Positions 50,263-59,380 are shown, counted from the stretch's first letter. The stretch: 64,000 nucleotides of DNA from Dictyobacter vulcani (GCF_008974265.1 NZ_BKZW01000001.1:2542001-2606000); one strand, 5' to 3'. Notes: a model not told the origin generated them from the sequence alone. Program-made: numbers and translations.

Positions 50263-51861
50263 TTAGTTAGTGTAGTTAGTATAAAAAGCCTGATCGATAT
50301 TACCAAAATCAAAGGGGCAGAGTGGCCCAACATTGGCGACGTAATACAATTGGTTGGGTGACTGCCGGGAGAAACCGGTCATAAAGTATGGCGTACCATC
50401 GGGACGTACAAGACCCCAGATAAGGTTATAGGTGCCTTGCTTGACAGCTTTAACGGTAAAGTGTCCATCTTCAGAGACACTCCCCCAGGGAGCAATCAGC
50501 AATTGTAGTAAAACCTCATTGCCCGGAGTGTCCCGGGTAACGTTTTGTACTAAGAATGCCTGTGCACTCTTATACCCATCGCTGGTTTTAGGAACACCTT
50601 TTGTAAAGTAACCTATCACTGACTGGGGCCCACTTAAAGCATCCTTTGCCTCCTGGCCTTCAGGTGTATCTGCGAACTTCTTGGCCAGTTCCTGATAGGT
50701 CGGAATAGCGTTTTCGCAGACAATATCCCTGTCCTGTTTGCCTTTTCCAAGCAGCGCCTTACTCATATCTGCATGCATTTGCTGAGCTTCAGGCGATTGT
50801 TGGAAACGCGCCTCAATGACTTCGAAAGCTGTCACCGATTCCCTATATTGCTTATTAGTCAGCAAAGCCTTCGCGCTATTGTAATAAGCGGTGGCAGCCA
50901 GTGGTGTTGCCTGTGCTGTACATTCAGCTGAACAGTAATTTAAATCAAGCGCCGTCTTGAAATAGAGGGCGGCATTAGCATACTTGTGTTGCTGAGAAGC
51001 CTGTTTTCCCCATGTAATATATGTACTGGTTTCATCTTGTTGGGCACGATTAATTTCATTGGGTGCACCACTGAATTCAGTGATCACCGTATCAAATGTC
51101 GTTACTGCTTTTTCATAGCTTTTTTGCTGGCTTAAGTCTTCTCCCCATTCGACATAGGTGCGTGCAATGTCGCTACTGTTTGGACCTGCTTCGCCAGCGA
51201 GCTTATATTCCTTGATGGCACCTTCCCACTGCTTTTGTCCCTCTAAATAGTGGGCCTGTAAGCCATGCATAGCATCATTGGCGAAGAGGCCAGTACCACC
51301 ACTGGTGAATAGAATCAGGATGATCAGGATGGCGCTGACATATTGCCTGCGGCGGTGTGGATTGCTACGCGCAGCCATACCAGCCAGTGAGCGAATGATC
51401 AGTAGCAGGGTCAGTACGCCCGCGATACTGGTGGCTACGATGCCCGCATACAGCGCACCTTCGCTCCAATCGCTACCAGTCGCGAAGGTGACGACGCCCA
51501 GTGCAGCCAGGATCACGATAATACCGAGGATGAAAGCCCAGAGAGGCAGGGGACGGACTATGCGTCTGGGTGGTTGGGAGCTTGGCGGAGTCGCCGCTGG
51601 TGGATAGACTGCAGCTGTATCATGCTCCATTGCCTGTTCACTGGCTAGATTTTGAGCAAGGGGCGTGGTATCGTCATTTTGGGATGTGGGAATAGCAGGA
51701 ACTTTCTGCGTTGGGGCATCAGCGTCATCACTTGTGAAGGATTGAGGTGTAAACGCTTCCTGCAAGGGTGGCGTCTGCTCTGGCTGGCCCTGTGTTTGGG
51801 TGGGCTGATTATCTACGGACGAGGATGTGTCCTCTGGCTGCGATGATGATATTGTATTCAT
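50263..51861 (-). CDS. Membrane protein with tetratricopeptide repeats
   Basis: About 532 residues from ATG 51861 (an ATG at 51909 is equally possible; neither has a clear ribosome binding site). The first 100 residues are a Gln/Ser/Thr/Pro-rich cytoplasmic arm. Three spans follow: PLWAFILGIIVILAALGVVT, GALYAGIVATSIAGVLTLLL and YVSAILIILILFTSGGTGLF. The outer part holds TPR-type helices (GQKQWEGAIKEYKLAGEAGP, SQQKSYEKAVTTFDTVITEF, QQHKYANAALYFKTALDLNY, TNKQYRESVTAFEVIEARFQ) and a C-terminal beta domain (DGHFTVKAVKQGTYNLIWGL). Similar architecture is common in this phylum, function unknown. Confidence 0.78.
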   Translation of the reverse strand: MNTISSSQPEDTSSSVDNQPTQTQGQPEQTPPLQEAFTPQSFTSDDADAPTQKVPAIPTSQNDDTTPLAQNLASEQAMEHDTAAVYPPAATPPSSQPPRRIVRPLPLWAFILGIIVILAALGVVTFATGSDWSEGALYAGIVATSIAGVLTLLLIIRSLAGMAARSNPHRRRQYVSAILIILILFTSGGTGLFANDAMHGLQAHYLEGQKQWEGAIKEYKLAGEAGPNSSDIARTYVEWGEDLSQQKSYEKAVTTFDTVITEFSGAPNEINRAQQDETSTYITWGKQASQQHKYANAALYFKTALDLNYCSAECTAQATPLAATAYYNSAKALLTNKQYRESVTAFEVIEARFQQSPEAQQMHADMSKALLGKGKQDRDIVCENAIPTYQELAKKFADTPEGQEAKDALSGPQSVIGYFTKGVPKTSDGYKSAQAFLVQNVTRDTPGNEVLLQLLIAPWGSVSEDGHFTVKAVKQGTYNLIWGLVRPDGTPYFMTGFSRQSPNQLYYVANVGPLCPFDFGNIDQAFYTNYTN

Positions 51862-51909
51862 TTTTTTTGCAGAGATAACAGGCCTCTCTGTTAAGCCTTT
51901 ACTATACAT

Positions 51910-52265
51910 TTGGATCTTAAAAGAACATCAAAGTTTGCGCCTGCCCATTCTTCTATATGGATCATTAATGGCTTATGTATATGCAAGTTCCCATAACATA
52001 GAAATTCTGACAGGAGCCGTGGGAAGATATATATTAGTTAAATGTATCTATATATATATTCTACAGGGAGCAACTCTACAATTGCAATAAAAAAGGATAA
52101 ATTTATTTTCGATTGAAATATCTGATATGAGATGAAACAAAATTGAATATGTATAGGTCAGCTTAAGACATTTATGCAGATGTCTTAAGGTCTTATTGTC
52201 TTAAGATAGCCAATCGTAGCGACAAGCTCTGCCGCTACGATTGGTGGCAGCCGTGAGGGTTGAAC
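51910..52265. other. 356-bp AT-rich spacer with two hairpins
   Basis: No gene. It contains CTTAAGACAT/ATGTCTTAAG (52162-52189), the terminator at 52210-52244 and a TAGGTTCAA repeat overlapping the hydrolase end. Confidence 0.6.
52210..52244 (-). terminator. Hairpin after the epoxide hydrolase gene
   Basis: CCAATCGTAGCG pairs with CGCTACGATTGG across 11 bases, 22 bases after the stop on the minus strand; no long T-tract. Confidence 0.65.
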
Positions 52266-52272
52266 CTATTGG
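52251..52272 (-). repeat. TAGGTTCAA-type repeat, copy D (contains the hydrolase stop codon)
   Basis: Minus strand reads CCAATAGGTTCAACCCTCAC then GG. The TAG is the stop codon of the epoxide hydrolase gene (52268-52266). It matches the copies at 18572, 18681 and 57651 in TAGGTTCRAYCCT. Confidence 0.7.
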
Positions 52273-53138
52273 GGGGTCAGGAAGGTGGATAGGAATTGGT
52301 TGACGAGTTCGGGTTTTTCTTGTTGGACCCAGTGGCCGCTATCGGGGATGCGTTTGATTTGCAGGTTGGTGATCCATTGGTCCAGTCCTTCGGTGAGGGC
52401 ACTGTCCAGGGCGATGTCTTGTTCTCCCCAGATGAGCAGGGTGGGACAGGTGATCACTTTATTGGTCTGATCTTTCAGGAAACTGGCCGGTCTATTGAAT
52501 ATGGTGCGGTAGTAGTTGATGCTAGCTGTGAGTGCGTGTGGCTTGCTCATGGCTTCCTGGTAGTGGGCGAGCACTTCGGGCGGAAAGGCTTCTTTACGTG
52601 CGGCGCTCTGCTCTATCAGGCGGCCAATGGCGGCGGCGTTGTGGCGGCCGAGGATGAATTCAGGCAACCAGGGGATCTGGAAGGCGAAGACGTACCAGCT
52701 TTTGCGCAGTTGTTTGATGGTACGTAACTCGCGTTGGAAGGCTCCTGGATGCGGGGCGTTAAGTACGATCAACCGCTCGGTCATCTCGGGATAGTCGATG
52801 GCGAAGTTCCAGGCCAGTACACCGCCCCAGTCATGTCCGACGATAATGGCTTTTTCATAGCCCAGGCCTTTGATCAGCCCAACGATATCGCGTAACAGTG
52901 TAGGAATATCGTAGCCGCGATGGGGTTTATCGCTATCGTTATACCCGCGTAAGTCTGGTGCCACGACGGTATAGCCAAGGTTGGCTAAAAATGGAATCTG
53001 GAACCGCCATGAATACCAGTACTCTGGAAAGCCGTGCAGCAAGACGATGAGTGGTCCTGTGCCTTCGCTGACATAGTGCATGCGAATAGCATTGGTCATC
53101 ATATCTTTATGCTGCCAGGTCTCTGCTGTTCCTGCCAT
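52266..53138 (-). CDS. Epoxide hydrolase-like alpha/beta hydrolase
   Basis: A 290-residue cytoplasmic alpha/beta hydrolase. The oxyanion motif HGFPE (35-39), nucleophile Asp103 in VGHDWGG, charge-relay Asp241 in WGEQDIAL and His269 in DSGHWVQQE form the triad. An aspartate nucleophile with GHDWGG and HGFPEYWYSWR is typical of soluble epoxide hydrolases and haloacetate dehalogenases; WNFAIDYPEMTERLIVLNAP and cap tyrosines (SINYYRTIF) favour epoxide hydrolase. ATG 53138 lies about ten bases after a weak GGGAAATG-type site. Single gene between its own terminator and that of the sdh operon. Confidence 0.87.
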   Translation of the reverse strand: MAGTAETWQHKDMMTNAIRMHYVSEGTGPLIVLLHGFPEYWYSWRFQIPFLANLGYTVVAPDLRGYNDSDKPHRGYDIPTLLRDIVGLIKGLGYEKAIIVGHDWGGVLAWNFAIDYPEMTERLIVLNAPHPGAFQRELRTIKQLRKSWYVFAFQIPWLPEFILGRHNAAAIGRLIEQSAARKEAFPPEVLAHYQEAMSKPHALTASINYYRTIFNRPASFLKDQTNKVITCPTLLIWGEQDIALDSALTEGLDQWITNLQIKRIPDSGHWVQQEKPELVNQFLSTFLTPQ

Positions 53139-53162
53139 AATCTTTCATTTCCCTTAATAAAC

Positions 53163-53198
53163 AGAATGAGGTCGGTTCTGTTGGGCCGACCTCATTCT
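53163..53198 (-). terminator. Terminator of the sdh operon
   Basis: 13-bp stem AGAATGAGGTCGG/CCGACCTCATTCT with a 10-base loop, 35 bases after sdhB; on the minus strand it is followed by GTTTATTAA. Confidence 0.75.
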
Positions 53199-53232
53199 TA
53201 TGTTCTATAGGTGTACACACTATCTGTATACG

Positions 53233-53940
53233 TTATGCCTCTTCCGGACCCCCATAGACGATGGCGCGTTTAACCTGTTCGATCAGGTCGGTGACCGGGA
53301 TGCCACGGGGACAGGCGTCGGCGCAGTTGAAGATGGTGCGGCAGCGCCAGACGCCATCTTTGCGGCTCAAGAGTTGCAAGCGCTCGGCTGCTCCCTGGTC
53401 GCGGCTATCAAAGATGAAGCGGTGCGCGTTGACGATTGAAGCCGGTCCAACCCAATCCGGATTGCCCCAGATGGATGGACAGGAACCGGTGCAGGCTCCG
53501 CACAGGATACACTTGGTGCCTTCGTCATAGACTTCGCGCTGTGCCTGTGATTGCAGGCGCTCGGTGCCTGGCTCATTGTCGTAGGTGATCAAGAATGGTT
53601 TGACGGAGCGATACTTCTCAAAGAAGCGATCCATATCTACAACCAGATCTTTGATGACCGCGTAACCCAGCATTGGCTCGATGGTGACTTTGTTGCCGAC
53701 ATCACGCATCAGGACTTTACAGGCCAGGCGGTTGCGACCATTGATGCGCATGGCATCCGAGCCACAGACACCGTGGGCACAGGAACGACGAAATGTCAGA
53801 GTCCCGTCCATGGTCCATTTGATCGTGTTGAGCGTATCCAGCAAGCGATCAATGGGATCAGCTTCAACCCTGAATTCATCCCAGTAGGGCTTGCTATCCC
53901 GCTCTGGATCAAAACGCTTAATACGTATCAGTATGTTCAT
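53233..53940 (-). CDS. sdhB: SdhB, succinate dehydrogenase / fumarate reductase iron-sulfur subunit
   Basis: Carries electrons from the flavin of SdhA to the membrane quinone. Three cluster motifs are intact: CAHGVCGSDAMRINGRNRLAC for 2Fe-2S, CILCGACTGSCP for 4Fe-4S, and CRTIFNCADACPRGI for 3Fe-4S. ATG 53940 lies behind GAGGAGTTGGGA and 11 bases after the sdhA stop. 235 residues, normal length. Fourth gene of sdhCDAB on the minus strand. Confidence 0.97.
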   Translation of the reverse strand: MNILIRIKRFDPERDSKPYWDEFRVEADPIDRLLDTLNTIKWTMDGTLTFRRSCAHGVCGSDAMRINGRNRLACKVLMRDVGNKVTIEPMLGYAVIKDLVVDMDRFFEKYRSVKPFLITYDNEPGTERLQSQAQREVYDEGTKCILCGACTGSCPSIWGNPDWVGPASIVNAHRFIFDSRDQGAAERLQLLSRKDGVWRCRTIFNCADACPRGIPVTDLIEQVKRAIVYGGPEEA

Positions 53941-53951
53941 TCCCAACTCCT

Positions 53952-55688
53952 CTAATATTTGCGTTCCTTGGGCTTGAAGATTGGATCGTCGATGAGGATC
54001 ACATCTTTGTAGTCCAGTCGTACATCGTGTGCTTTGGTGCCGCGATAGGCGAGTGTGTGTTTGAGCCAGTTGACGTCATCGCGTTTCTGATAATCGAGAC
54101 GGAAGTGCGCACCACGGCTCTCGGTACGGGCCAGGGCACCATGGATGGTGGCTTCTGAACAATCCAGCAAGAAGCCTAGCTCAATGGCTTCCATCATTTC
54201 AGTATTGAAGCGCTTCCCTTTATCCTGTAGCTGTACTTTTTTGTAGGCTTCCTGCAGATCTGCAATCTTGTCCAGCGCATGCCGAAGCCCTTCATCCGTA
54301 CGCTCTACAAAGACGTTATCGATCATCTCGTTCTGTAGCTCTGAGCGGATATGGGCCGCTGATTCGCCGCCGGTGGAGCTATAGAGGCGATCCACATATT
54401 CGCGTGAGAATTCTTCATGATTGGCTGGCAAGGGCACATGGCTGGTCTCTTCAATAAATTTGGCCATGTGTTTACCGGCCCGGCGTCCAAACACGATCAG
54501 GTCTACCAGTGAGTTGGTTCCGAGGCGATTGGCACCATGGACCGAGACACAGGCGACTTCACCAGCGGCATAGAAGCCGGGCATTGGAGTCCATTGTGAG
54601 TCGAGCACGACGCGTGCATCAATATCGGTAGGAATACCACCCATCGCGTAGTGTGCGGTCGGCTGAATGGGCACTGGCTCGGTGATTGGCTCGACACCCA
54701 GATAGTTACGCGCAAAATCAGTGATATCCGGCAGTTTCTCGGCGATCTTTTCGGCACCCAGATGGCGAACGTCCAGATAGACATAATCCTTACCATCTAT
54801 ACCGTTGCCGTCTTTAATCTCCTGGACGATACAGCGCGAAACGATATCGCGTGGTGCCAGATCCTTCAGAGTGGGCATATAGCGTTCCATGAAGTACTCG
54901 CCCTTGCCATTGAGAAGCTTTCCACCCTCACCACGGGCGGCCTCACTGAGCAAGACGCCAACTTTATAGATGCCGGTTGGATGGAACTGGTACATCTCCA
55001 TGTCCTGCAAAGGAATACCACGACGGTAAGCAATCGACATACCATCACCCATACAGGCAAATGCGTTACTGGTTACACGCCAGGCACGGCCATAGCCGCC
55101 GGTCGCAAACAGGATGGCTTTTCCATGGAAGGTATGGATCTCGCCGGTCTTGATCTCCAGGGCGACCACACCACAGGCCTGTCCCTCGTTGATCAGCAGG
55201 TCCAGCACCAGGAATTCATTGAAGTAGCGCACTTCATTTTTGATTGAGCTCTGGTACATGGTTTGCAGGATCATATGTCCTGTGCGGTCGGCGGCGTAGC
55301 AGGAGCGGCGTACCGGACCCTCACCATAGTTGCGGGTATGTCCGCCAAAGAAGCGCTGGTCAATCAGTCCATCTTCTGTACGGTTAAAAGGTAGTCCCCG
55401 GTGTTCTAGCTCATAGACCGCGTCAATGGCATCGCGGGTCAGGATCTCGGCTGCGGGCTGATCGACCAGATAGTCACCGCCTTTGACGGTGTCATACATA
55501 TGCCACTTCCAGTGATCTTCTTCGCGGTTACCAAGGGCGGCGGCAACGCCTCCTTGAGCGGCACCTGTATGTGAACGGGTCGGGTAGACTTTGGTTAGAA
55601 CTGCCACGCTGGCATTTGGGAGTTGCATCGCAGCCATCAGGCCTGCGCCGCCAGAGCCAACAATCACCACATCAAACTTATGATACAT
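53952..55688 (-). CDS. sdhA: SdhA, succinate dehydrogenase / fumarate reductase flavoprotein subunit
   Basis: Oxidises succinate to fumarate. FAD-binding GSGGAGLMAAM at the N-terminus, covalent FAD His40 in RSHTGAAQGG, substrate loop HPTGIYKVGVLLSEAARGEGG, catalytic Arg in RDIVSRCIVQEI, and HYAMGGIPTDIDARV with the conserved His. The C-terminal helical part has TESRGAHFRLDYQKRDDVNW. 578 residues. Start ATG 55688 follows GAGGATG. Lies 15 bases after the preceding membrane subunit gene. Confidence 0.98.
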   Translation of the reverse strand: MYHKFDVVIVGSGGAGLMAAMQLPNASVAVLTKVYPTRSHTGAAQGGVAAALGNREEDHWKWHMYDTVKGGDYLVDQPAAEILTRDAIDAVYELEHRGLPFNRTEDGLIDQRFFGGHTRNYGEGPVRRSCYAADRTGHMILQTMYQSSIKNEVRYFNEFLVLDLLINEGQACGVVALEIKTGEIHTFHGKAILFATGGYGRAWRVTSNAFACMGDGMSIAYRRGIPLQDMEMYQFHPTGIYKVGVLLSEAARGEGGKLLNGKGEYFMERYMPTLKDLAPRDIVSRCIVQEIKDGNGIDGKDYVYLDVRHLGAEKIAEKLPDITDFARNYLGVEPITEPVPIQPTAHYAMGGIPTDIDARVVLDSQWTPMPGFYAAGEVACVSVHGANRLGTNSLVDLIVFGRRAGKHMAKFIEETSHVPLPANHEEFSREYVDRLYSSTGGESAAHIRSELQNEMIDNVFVERTDEGLRHALDKIADLQEAYKKVQLQDKGKRFNTEMMEAIELGFLLDCSEATIHGALARTESRGAHFRLDYQKRDDVNWLKHTLAYRGTKAHDVRLDYKDVILIDDPIFKPKERKY

Positions 55689-55703
55689 AATACATCCTCA
55701 TTC

Positions 55704-56120
55704 TTACTTGGGCAGACATTGTGGTCCAATCGCACTGACGACCGGTTGGAAGGTCACTAATGTGAGCGTTCCGAGCATAAAGAAAATGACTAACAGGAGT
55801 GCCGAGATCGACATTAACCACATACGGGCACTGGCGGAACGCACATAATCGTCGATGGTGATGCGTAGGCCATTCATGCCATGGGTCAGTGCCAGGGTCA
55901 ACAAGAGCCAGTCAAAGACGCGCCAGAAGATATTGCTATAACGGCTGGCGACAAAGGCGTAGGTTGTACAGGAGACGTCATTGGAAACGTGCATGATGAT
56001 CAGATGCGCAATGACCAGGAAGACCAGCGCGGCCCCGGAGATGCGAAAATAATACCAGGAAAATGTTTCGAACCCGCCACTCATTGGTCGAGGTCCACGT
56101 CCGCTAGAAATACGCAGCAT
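55704..56120 (-). CDS. sdhD: SdhD, succinate dehydrogenase membrane anchor subunit
   Basis: I start this anchor at ATG 56120 (MLRISSGRGPRP), with AAGGAG upstream, giving 138 residues; the frame stays open for 39 more codons that include the ribosome binding site. Three spans are visible: ISGAALVFLVIAHLIIMHV (His likely a heme b ligand), FDWLLLTLALTHGMNGLRI (second His; the HGxNGLR pattern is diagnostic) and MWLMSISALLLVIFFMLGTL. It pairs with SdhC to bind heme and menaquinone. Confidence 0.92.
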   Translation of the reverse strand: MLRISSGRGPRPMSGGFETFSWYYFRISGAALVFLVIAHLIIMHVSNDVSCTTYAFVASRYSNIFWRVFDWLLLTLALTHGMNGLRITIDDYVRSASARMWLMSISALLLVIFFMLGTLTLVTFQPVVSAIGPQCLPK

Positions 56121-56194
56121 AAAGATTCTTTCTCCTTGCATTGAGTATGCTTCAACGTACCCAGAGCGTTTGCTCTCAAATGGGTAGGGGTTGT

Positions 56195-56584
56195 TTAGTG
56201 CCCTGTTGTTGCTGCATGTGGCGCCTGGGTTAACCATTGGAAGGCTGGCCCCATAATATAGTAGGCCATGGGAATGAAGACGATAATCGTAGCTGCCAGC
56301 ACGATACCAAACATGGCCCGTTGATAGCGTGATCCCTTACGCCAGAAGTCGATCGCCATAATCCTGATACCATTAAATGTATGGTAGAGTACAGCAATCA
56401 CCAGTGCCAGCGATAGCAAGCGTACAACCACATAGTCGAATAAGACAACGCTCTGGTTATACACTCCGGGACCGAAGCTCAGCATTGAGACATCGACGAT
56501 GTGAATAAATAGAAATAGCAGAATACCTAGTCCTGATATGCGGTGAAACAGCCAGGACCACATGCCAGATTGACCTTTGTACAT
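56195..56584 (-). CDS. sdhC: SdhC, succinate dehydrogenase cytochrome b556 subunit
   Basis: Start ATG 56584 (MYKGQSGMWSWLFHRISGLG) lies directly behind GAGGAAGAA, giving 129 residues. The signature SWLFHRISGLGILLFLFIHI has the conserved Arg and Ser of the quinone site and a His in the first span; YHTFNGIRIMAIDF in the second carries the likely heme ligand. Third span GIVLAATIIVFIPMAYYIM. First gene of the operon; 74 bases separate it from sdhD. The spacer of about 640 bases upstream (56585-57220) must hold its promoter, which I could not pinpoint. Confidence 0.93.
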   Translation of the reverse strand: MYKGQSGMWSWLFHRISGLGILLFLFIHIVDVSMLSFGPGVYNQSVVLFDYVVVRLLSLALVIAVLYHTFNGIRIMAIDFWRKGSRYQRAMFGIVLAATIIVFIPMAYYIMGPAFQWLTQAPHAATTGH

Positions 56585-57027
56585 TTCTTCCTCGATTCTG
56601 GAGGCGGGAGGAGGGGCTTTGAGGCAATAAGAATGAGATTGGTGCTCAGGCATCCGCTCTCGATGAAACTGTATGGGAAATACGGCTTCTGTATTGTCTT
56701 CTGGCCTCTATGCTCTTGCTCTCGCCCATTTGGACATCCATAAGAGGTGCCGTTGCTTGGACTGGCGAAAAAGCTGATCAGCCCTGTTTCTTGTTGCATC
56801 AGGCCTGACGACCTTGCGCATAACAAAATAAACAGTACATTTTTATCGAACTGCTATGCCTTTGAACCCTGACCTTCACTGTCTTTTTCTCTAGCACCTC
56901 TTTGTACCTTTCTGGGAGTTGACGGTGTTATTGTTATTATACTTCAGCGAACCGGACTGCGCCAACGGGTAAAGTGACTTTTTTGGCGTTGATCAGGGTC
57001 AAAACTAGCTATTTGGTCCTTTTGGGA

Positions 57028-57057
57028 TTGGCAAATGCTTAGTTTGTCCGATATAAT
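57028..57057 (+). promoter_or_regulatory. Promoter of the FixH/YtkA-like gene
   Basis: TTGGCA (57028-57033), 18-base spacer, perfect TATAAT (57052-57057). The gene starts 163 bases downstream; the leader contains a GCCCTTGC/GCAAGGGT hairpin at about 57125-57167. Confidence 0.65.
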
Positions 57058-57220
57058 AAAAGCGAAATAAAAAAAATTTACCGGGTCTGCGTTGTTAAAC
57101 GCAACTCAAGGTGGGTTATGTTTCGCCCTTGCTCTACTATATACTTTATTCATATGGGCAAGGGTGTGTAATGCATGATCCACCTTTTTTTATTGTTACC
57201 AGATAAAGATAGAAAATCGC

Positions 57221-57655
57221 ATGAAGAGACGAAAACTTTTAATCGTGGTGCTGGGAATTGGCTTCCTGATCCTGATAACTTTCCTGGGAACTTCACTGGA
57301 GTCGCTGATTCCGCATCCGCCAACGGCGGCGGTCCAGGTGGAGCAGGCCGGACCTTATCAGGTGACGCTGCAGGTGAGCCCGAATCCGCCCTCTGTGACT
57401 AATCCAGCCAATCTATCTTTGCAGGTCGTGAAAAAAGCCAGTGGCCAACTGGTCAGCAATGCCCGGGTCACATTGTCCAGTGCAATGCAGACGATGGATA
57501 TGGGAACGGAAGAACTGGTGGCGCAGCCTCAATCCCCTGGCAACTATCATGCCCAGGCGCATTTCTCCATGAGTGGCCCCTGGCAACTTCGGGTCCAGAT
57601 CAGCGAAACCGGAACCCCGGCGGCCAGCACCACCTTCGATGTGACCGCCCGGTAG
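57221..57655 (+). CDS. YtkA/FixH-like membrane-anchored protein
   Basis: A 144-residue protein with an N-terminal anchor or signal (KLLIVVLGIGFLILITFLG) and one immunoglobulin-like domain outside the membrane: GPYQVTLQVSPNPPSVTNPA, ARVTLSSAMQTMDMGTEELV, GNYHAQAHFSMSGPWQLRVQ. The Met-rich MQTMDMG before a strand, plus HAQAHFSM and PWQLRV, are the YtkA-like pattern, a domain often tied to copper handling and cytochrome oxidase assembly. The start has no strong ribosome binding site. Its stop codon TAG lies in a TAGGTTCGA repeat. It is convergent with the molybdopterin oxidoreductase gene. Confidence 0.72.
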   Translation: MKRRKLLIVVLGIGFLILITFLGTSLESLIPHPPTAAVQVEQAGPYQVTLQVSPNPPSVTNPANLSLQVVKKASGQLVSNARVTLSSAMQTMDMGTEELVAQPQSPGNYHAQAHFSMSGPWQLRVQISETGTPAASTTFDVTAR

Positions 57656-57677
57656 GTTCGATCCTTGCGGTCGATTG
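57651..57677 (+). repeat. TAGGTTCGA-type repeat, copy E (contains the stop codon of the YtkA-like gene)
   Basis: GGTAGGTTCGATCCTTGCGG followed by TCGATTG; one base differs from copy A at 18572. TAG 57653-57655 ends the preceding gene. Confidence 0.85.
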
Positions 57678-57691
57678 TCCTGGTTCGTGTG

Positions 57692-59380
57692 TTAGCTCGC
57701 GTTGACACTGACGGTATGGTAACCGGATGAGCCATCGGGCAATGGTGAAGCGATTTGTGGGGTCTGGACGTTGCCCTGGAGATCGATGGCGCGTACGATG
57801 ATGCTATGGTTGCCGGCCTGTGGCTGCCAGGGGACTTCCCAGAGTACCCAGGTGAGGGCCGAGAGCGGGCGCTTGAGGACGGCTTTTTGCCATTGCTTAC
57901 CACCATCCAGGCTGACCTCTACCTGACTGATCCCTTTGTTACCGGAGAAGGCTACGCCGGCGATGTAGGTGGGCTTGTTGGCGGTGACTTTGGTGCCATC
58001 TCGCGGTGTGTCGATGCGCGAGGTCATCTTGACGGGGGCGGGATCGCTCCAGCCGTTTTGCTGCCAGTAGCCCTTATAGTCGGTGTTGACGATCTCAATG
58101 TGGGTAATCCATTTAACATGCTTCATACCATAGATACCCGGTACGAGCAGGCGCGCTGGATAGCCATGGGCGCTCGGCAGGGTCTGACCATTCATCTTGA
58201 TCGCAACCATCGTCGTGGGCTCCAGCGCTTTGGAGAGATGGATGCTATCGCTGTAGTTGTCGGCGGCATGGAGGACAACCTTGGTGGCTCCTGGCTTGAT
58301 GTCACCAGCCTTCTGTAAGAGATCCTTGAGCGCGATGCCTTCCCAGCGCGCATTACTCATATATTCACCACCCACTTCATTGCTGATACACATCAACGTT
58401 TCATATTGCTCGTGGGTGGGGAGCGCGGTCAGTTCTTTATAGGTGAGCGAAAAGGGTTGTGCGACCAGTCCATCGACGCTCAGACTCCAACTTCCGCCAT
58501 CAACCGTGGGATCTGAAGCTAGATTTTTGGAGACGCCATAAAATTTGTCGTTGCTGGTGATCTCAGATGAGAGGTCGGCGACGGATTGTACCTCGCCATA
58601 GTTGGGCACTGGCGGTGGTGAGATCTTTGCTTGATATTTGTCGACCAGGCTGCTCTGTAACTGTGGATCCCTGGTGGTGGCACCACTACCGCCACTGGCG
58701 GCACCTACAATGAAGCGCCAGGCCGCCACGCCGAGAGCACTTAATCCTACCACCACTATACCGTTACGCAGAAAGGCCCGGCGCTGCTGCTGTTTATCCA
58801 GGAAGGTCGCATCTGTCTCCAGATCCGCATTTGCCGATGCTTTCAGGGCGCGCCAGGTGAGCCAGTTGTGCATAAAGATGAACAGCAAGCCATAGGCGAT
58901 GCCCGTGATAGCCAGGCTCAACATGGTACTCATGACGCCGGTGGACAGTTGTGCACCAAAGATGCCGGAACCTGTTAAGGGTAAGAAGATAAGACCGGTA
59001 AAGAGCCAGAGGACAAATGCCAGCATGAGTCCAACGCTATACTGTAGATCTCCCTGCTCATCGCGCCACTGGCCGAATTTTAGCCGATCAATCAATAGAT
59101 TGCAGAGTCCGCCAAAGAGCGCAAATACCAGGCACTGTCCAACCAGGATAATATAAAAAAGATAATGCTTGGCATCGCCACCAAGCGTCTGGTGCAGATA
59201 ATCAAATAGCGGTAACGGTAAGAATTGTGCGATGGCTGATCCTAATGCCTCGGGCAACGAAACGCCGCCGATAGTCAAACTCAGGAGCAGCATAATCAGG
59301 GTCGCCAGGATACCGGCCAGCAGGCCAGCCAGGCTACCACGCGCAAAGCGCTCTTTCTGTGTTGTTGGTGATGGTCCCAT
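57692..59380 (-). CDS. Membrane-linked molybdopterin-dependent oxidoreductase (sulfite oxidase family)
   Basis: From ATG 59380 (behind AGGA) the protein has 562 residues. The first 210 form five hydrophobic spans (LAGLLAGILATLIMLLLSL, YLFYIILVGQCLVFALFGGL, FVLWLFTGLIFLPL, TGIAYGLLFIFM, then GIVVVGLSALGVAAWRFIVG). The outer part is a sulfite-oxidase-type Moco domain with the ligand Cys in TLMCISNEVGG (about 331) and GYPARLLVPGIYGMKHVKWI. It ends in the immunoglobulin-like dimerisation domain (PTYIAGVAFSGNKGISQVEV, HSIIVRAIDLQGNVQTPQIA). The built-in membrane anchor replaces a separate partner such as YedZ/MsrQ. Substrate unknown: sulfite, or an oxidised thioether or nitrate-like compound. Confidence 0.87.
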   Translation of the reverse strand: MGPSPTTQKERFARGSLAGLLAGILATLIMLLLSLTIGGVSLPEALGSAIAQFLPLPLFDYLHQTLGGDAKHYLFYIILVGQCLVFALFGGLCNLLIDRLKFGQWRDEQGDLQYSVGLMLAFVLWLFTGLIFLPLTGSGIFGAQLSTGVMSTMLSLAITGIAYGLLFIFMHNWLTWRALKASANADLETDATFLDKQQQRRAFLRNGIVVVGLSALGVAAWRFIVGAASGGSGATTRDPQLQSSLVDKYQAKISPPPVPNYGEVQSVADLSSEITSNDKFYGVSKNLASDPTVDGGSWSLSVDGLVAQPFSLTYKELTALPTHEQYETLMCISNEVGGEYMSNARWEGIALKDLLQKAGDIKPGATKVVLHAADNYSDSIHLSKALEPTTMVAIKMNGQTLPSAHGYPARLLVPGIYGMKHVKWITHIEIVNTDYKGYWQQNGWSDPAPVKMTSRIDTPRDGTKVTANKPTYIAGVAFSGNKGISQVEVSLDGGKQWQKAVLKRPLSALTWVLWEVPWQPQAGNHSIIVRAIDLQGNVQTPQIASPLPDGSSGYHTVSVNAS

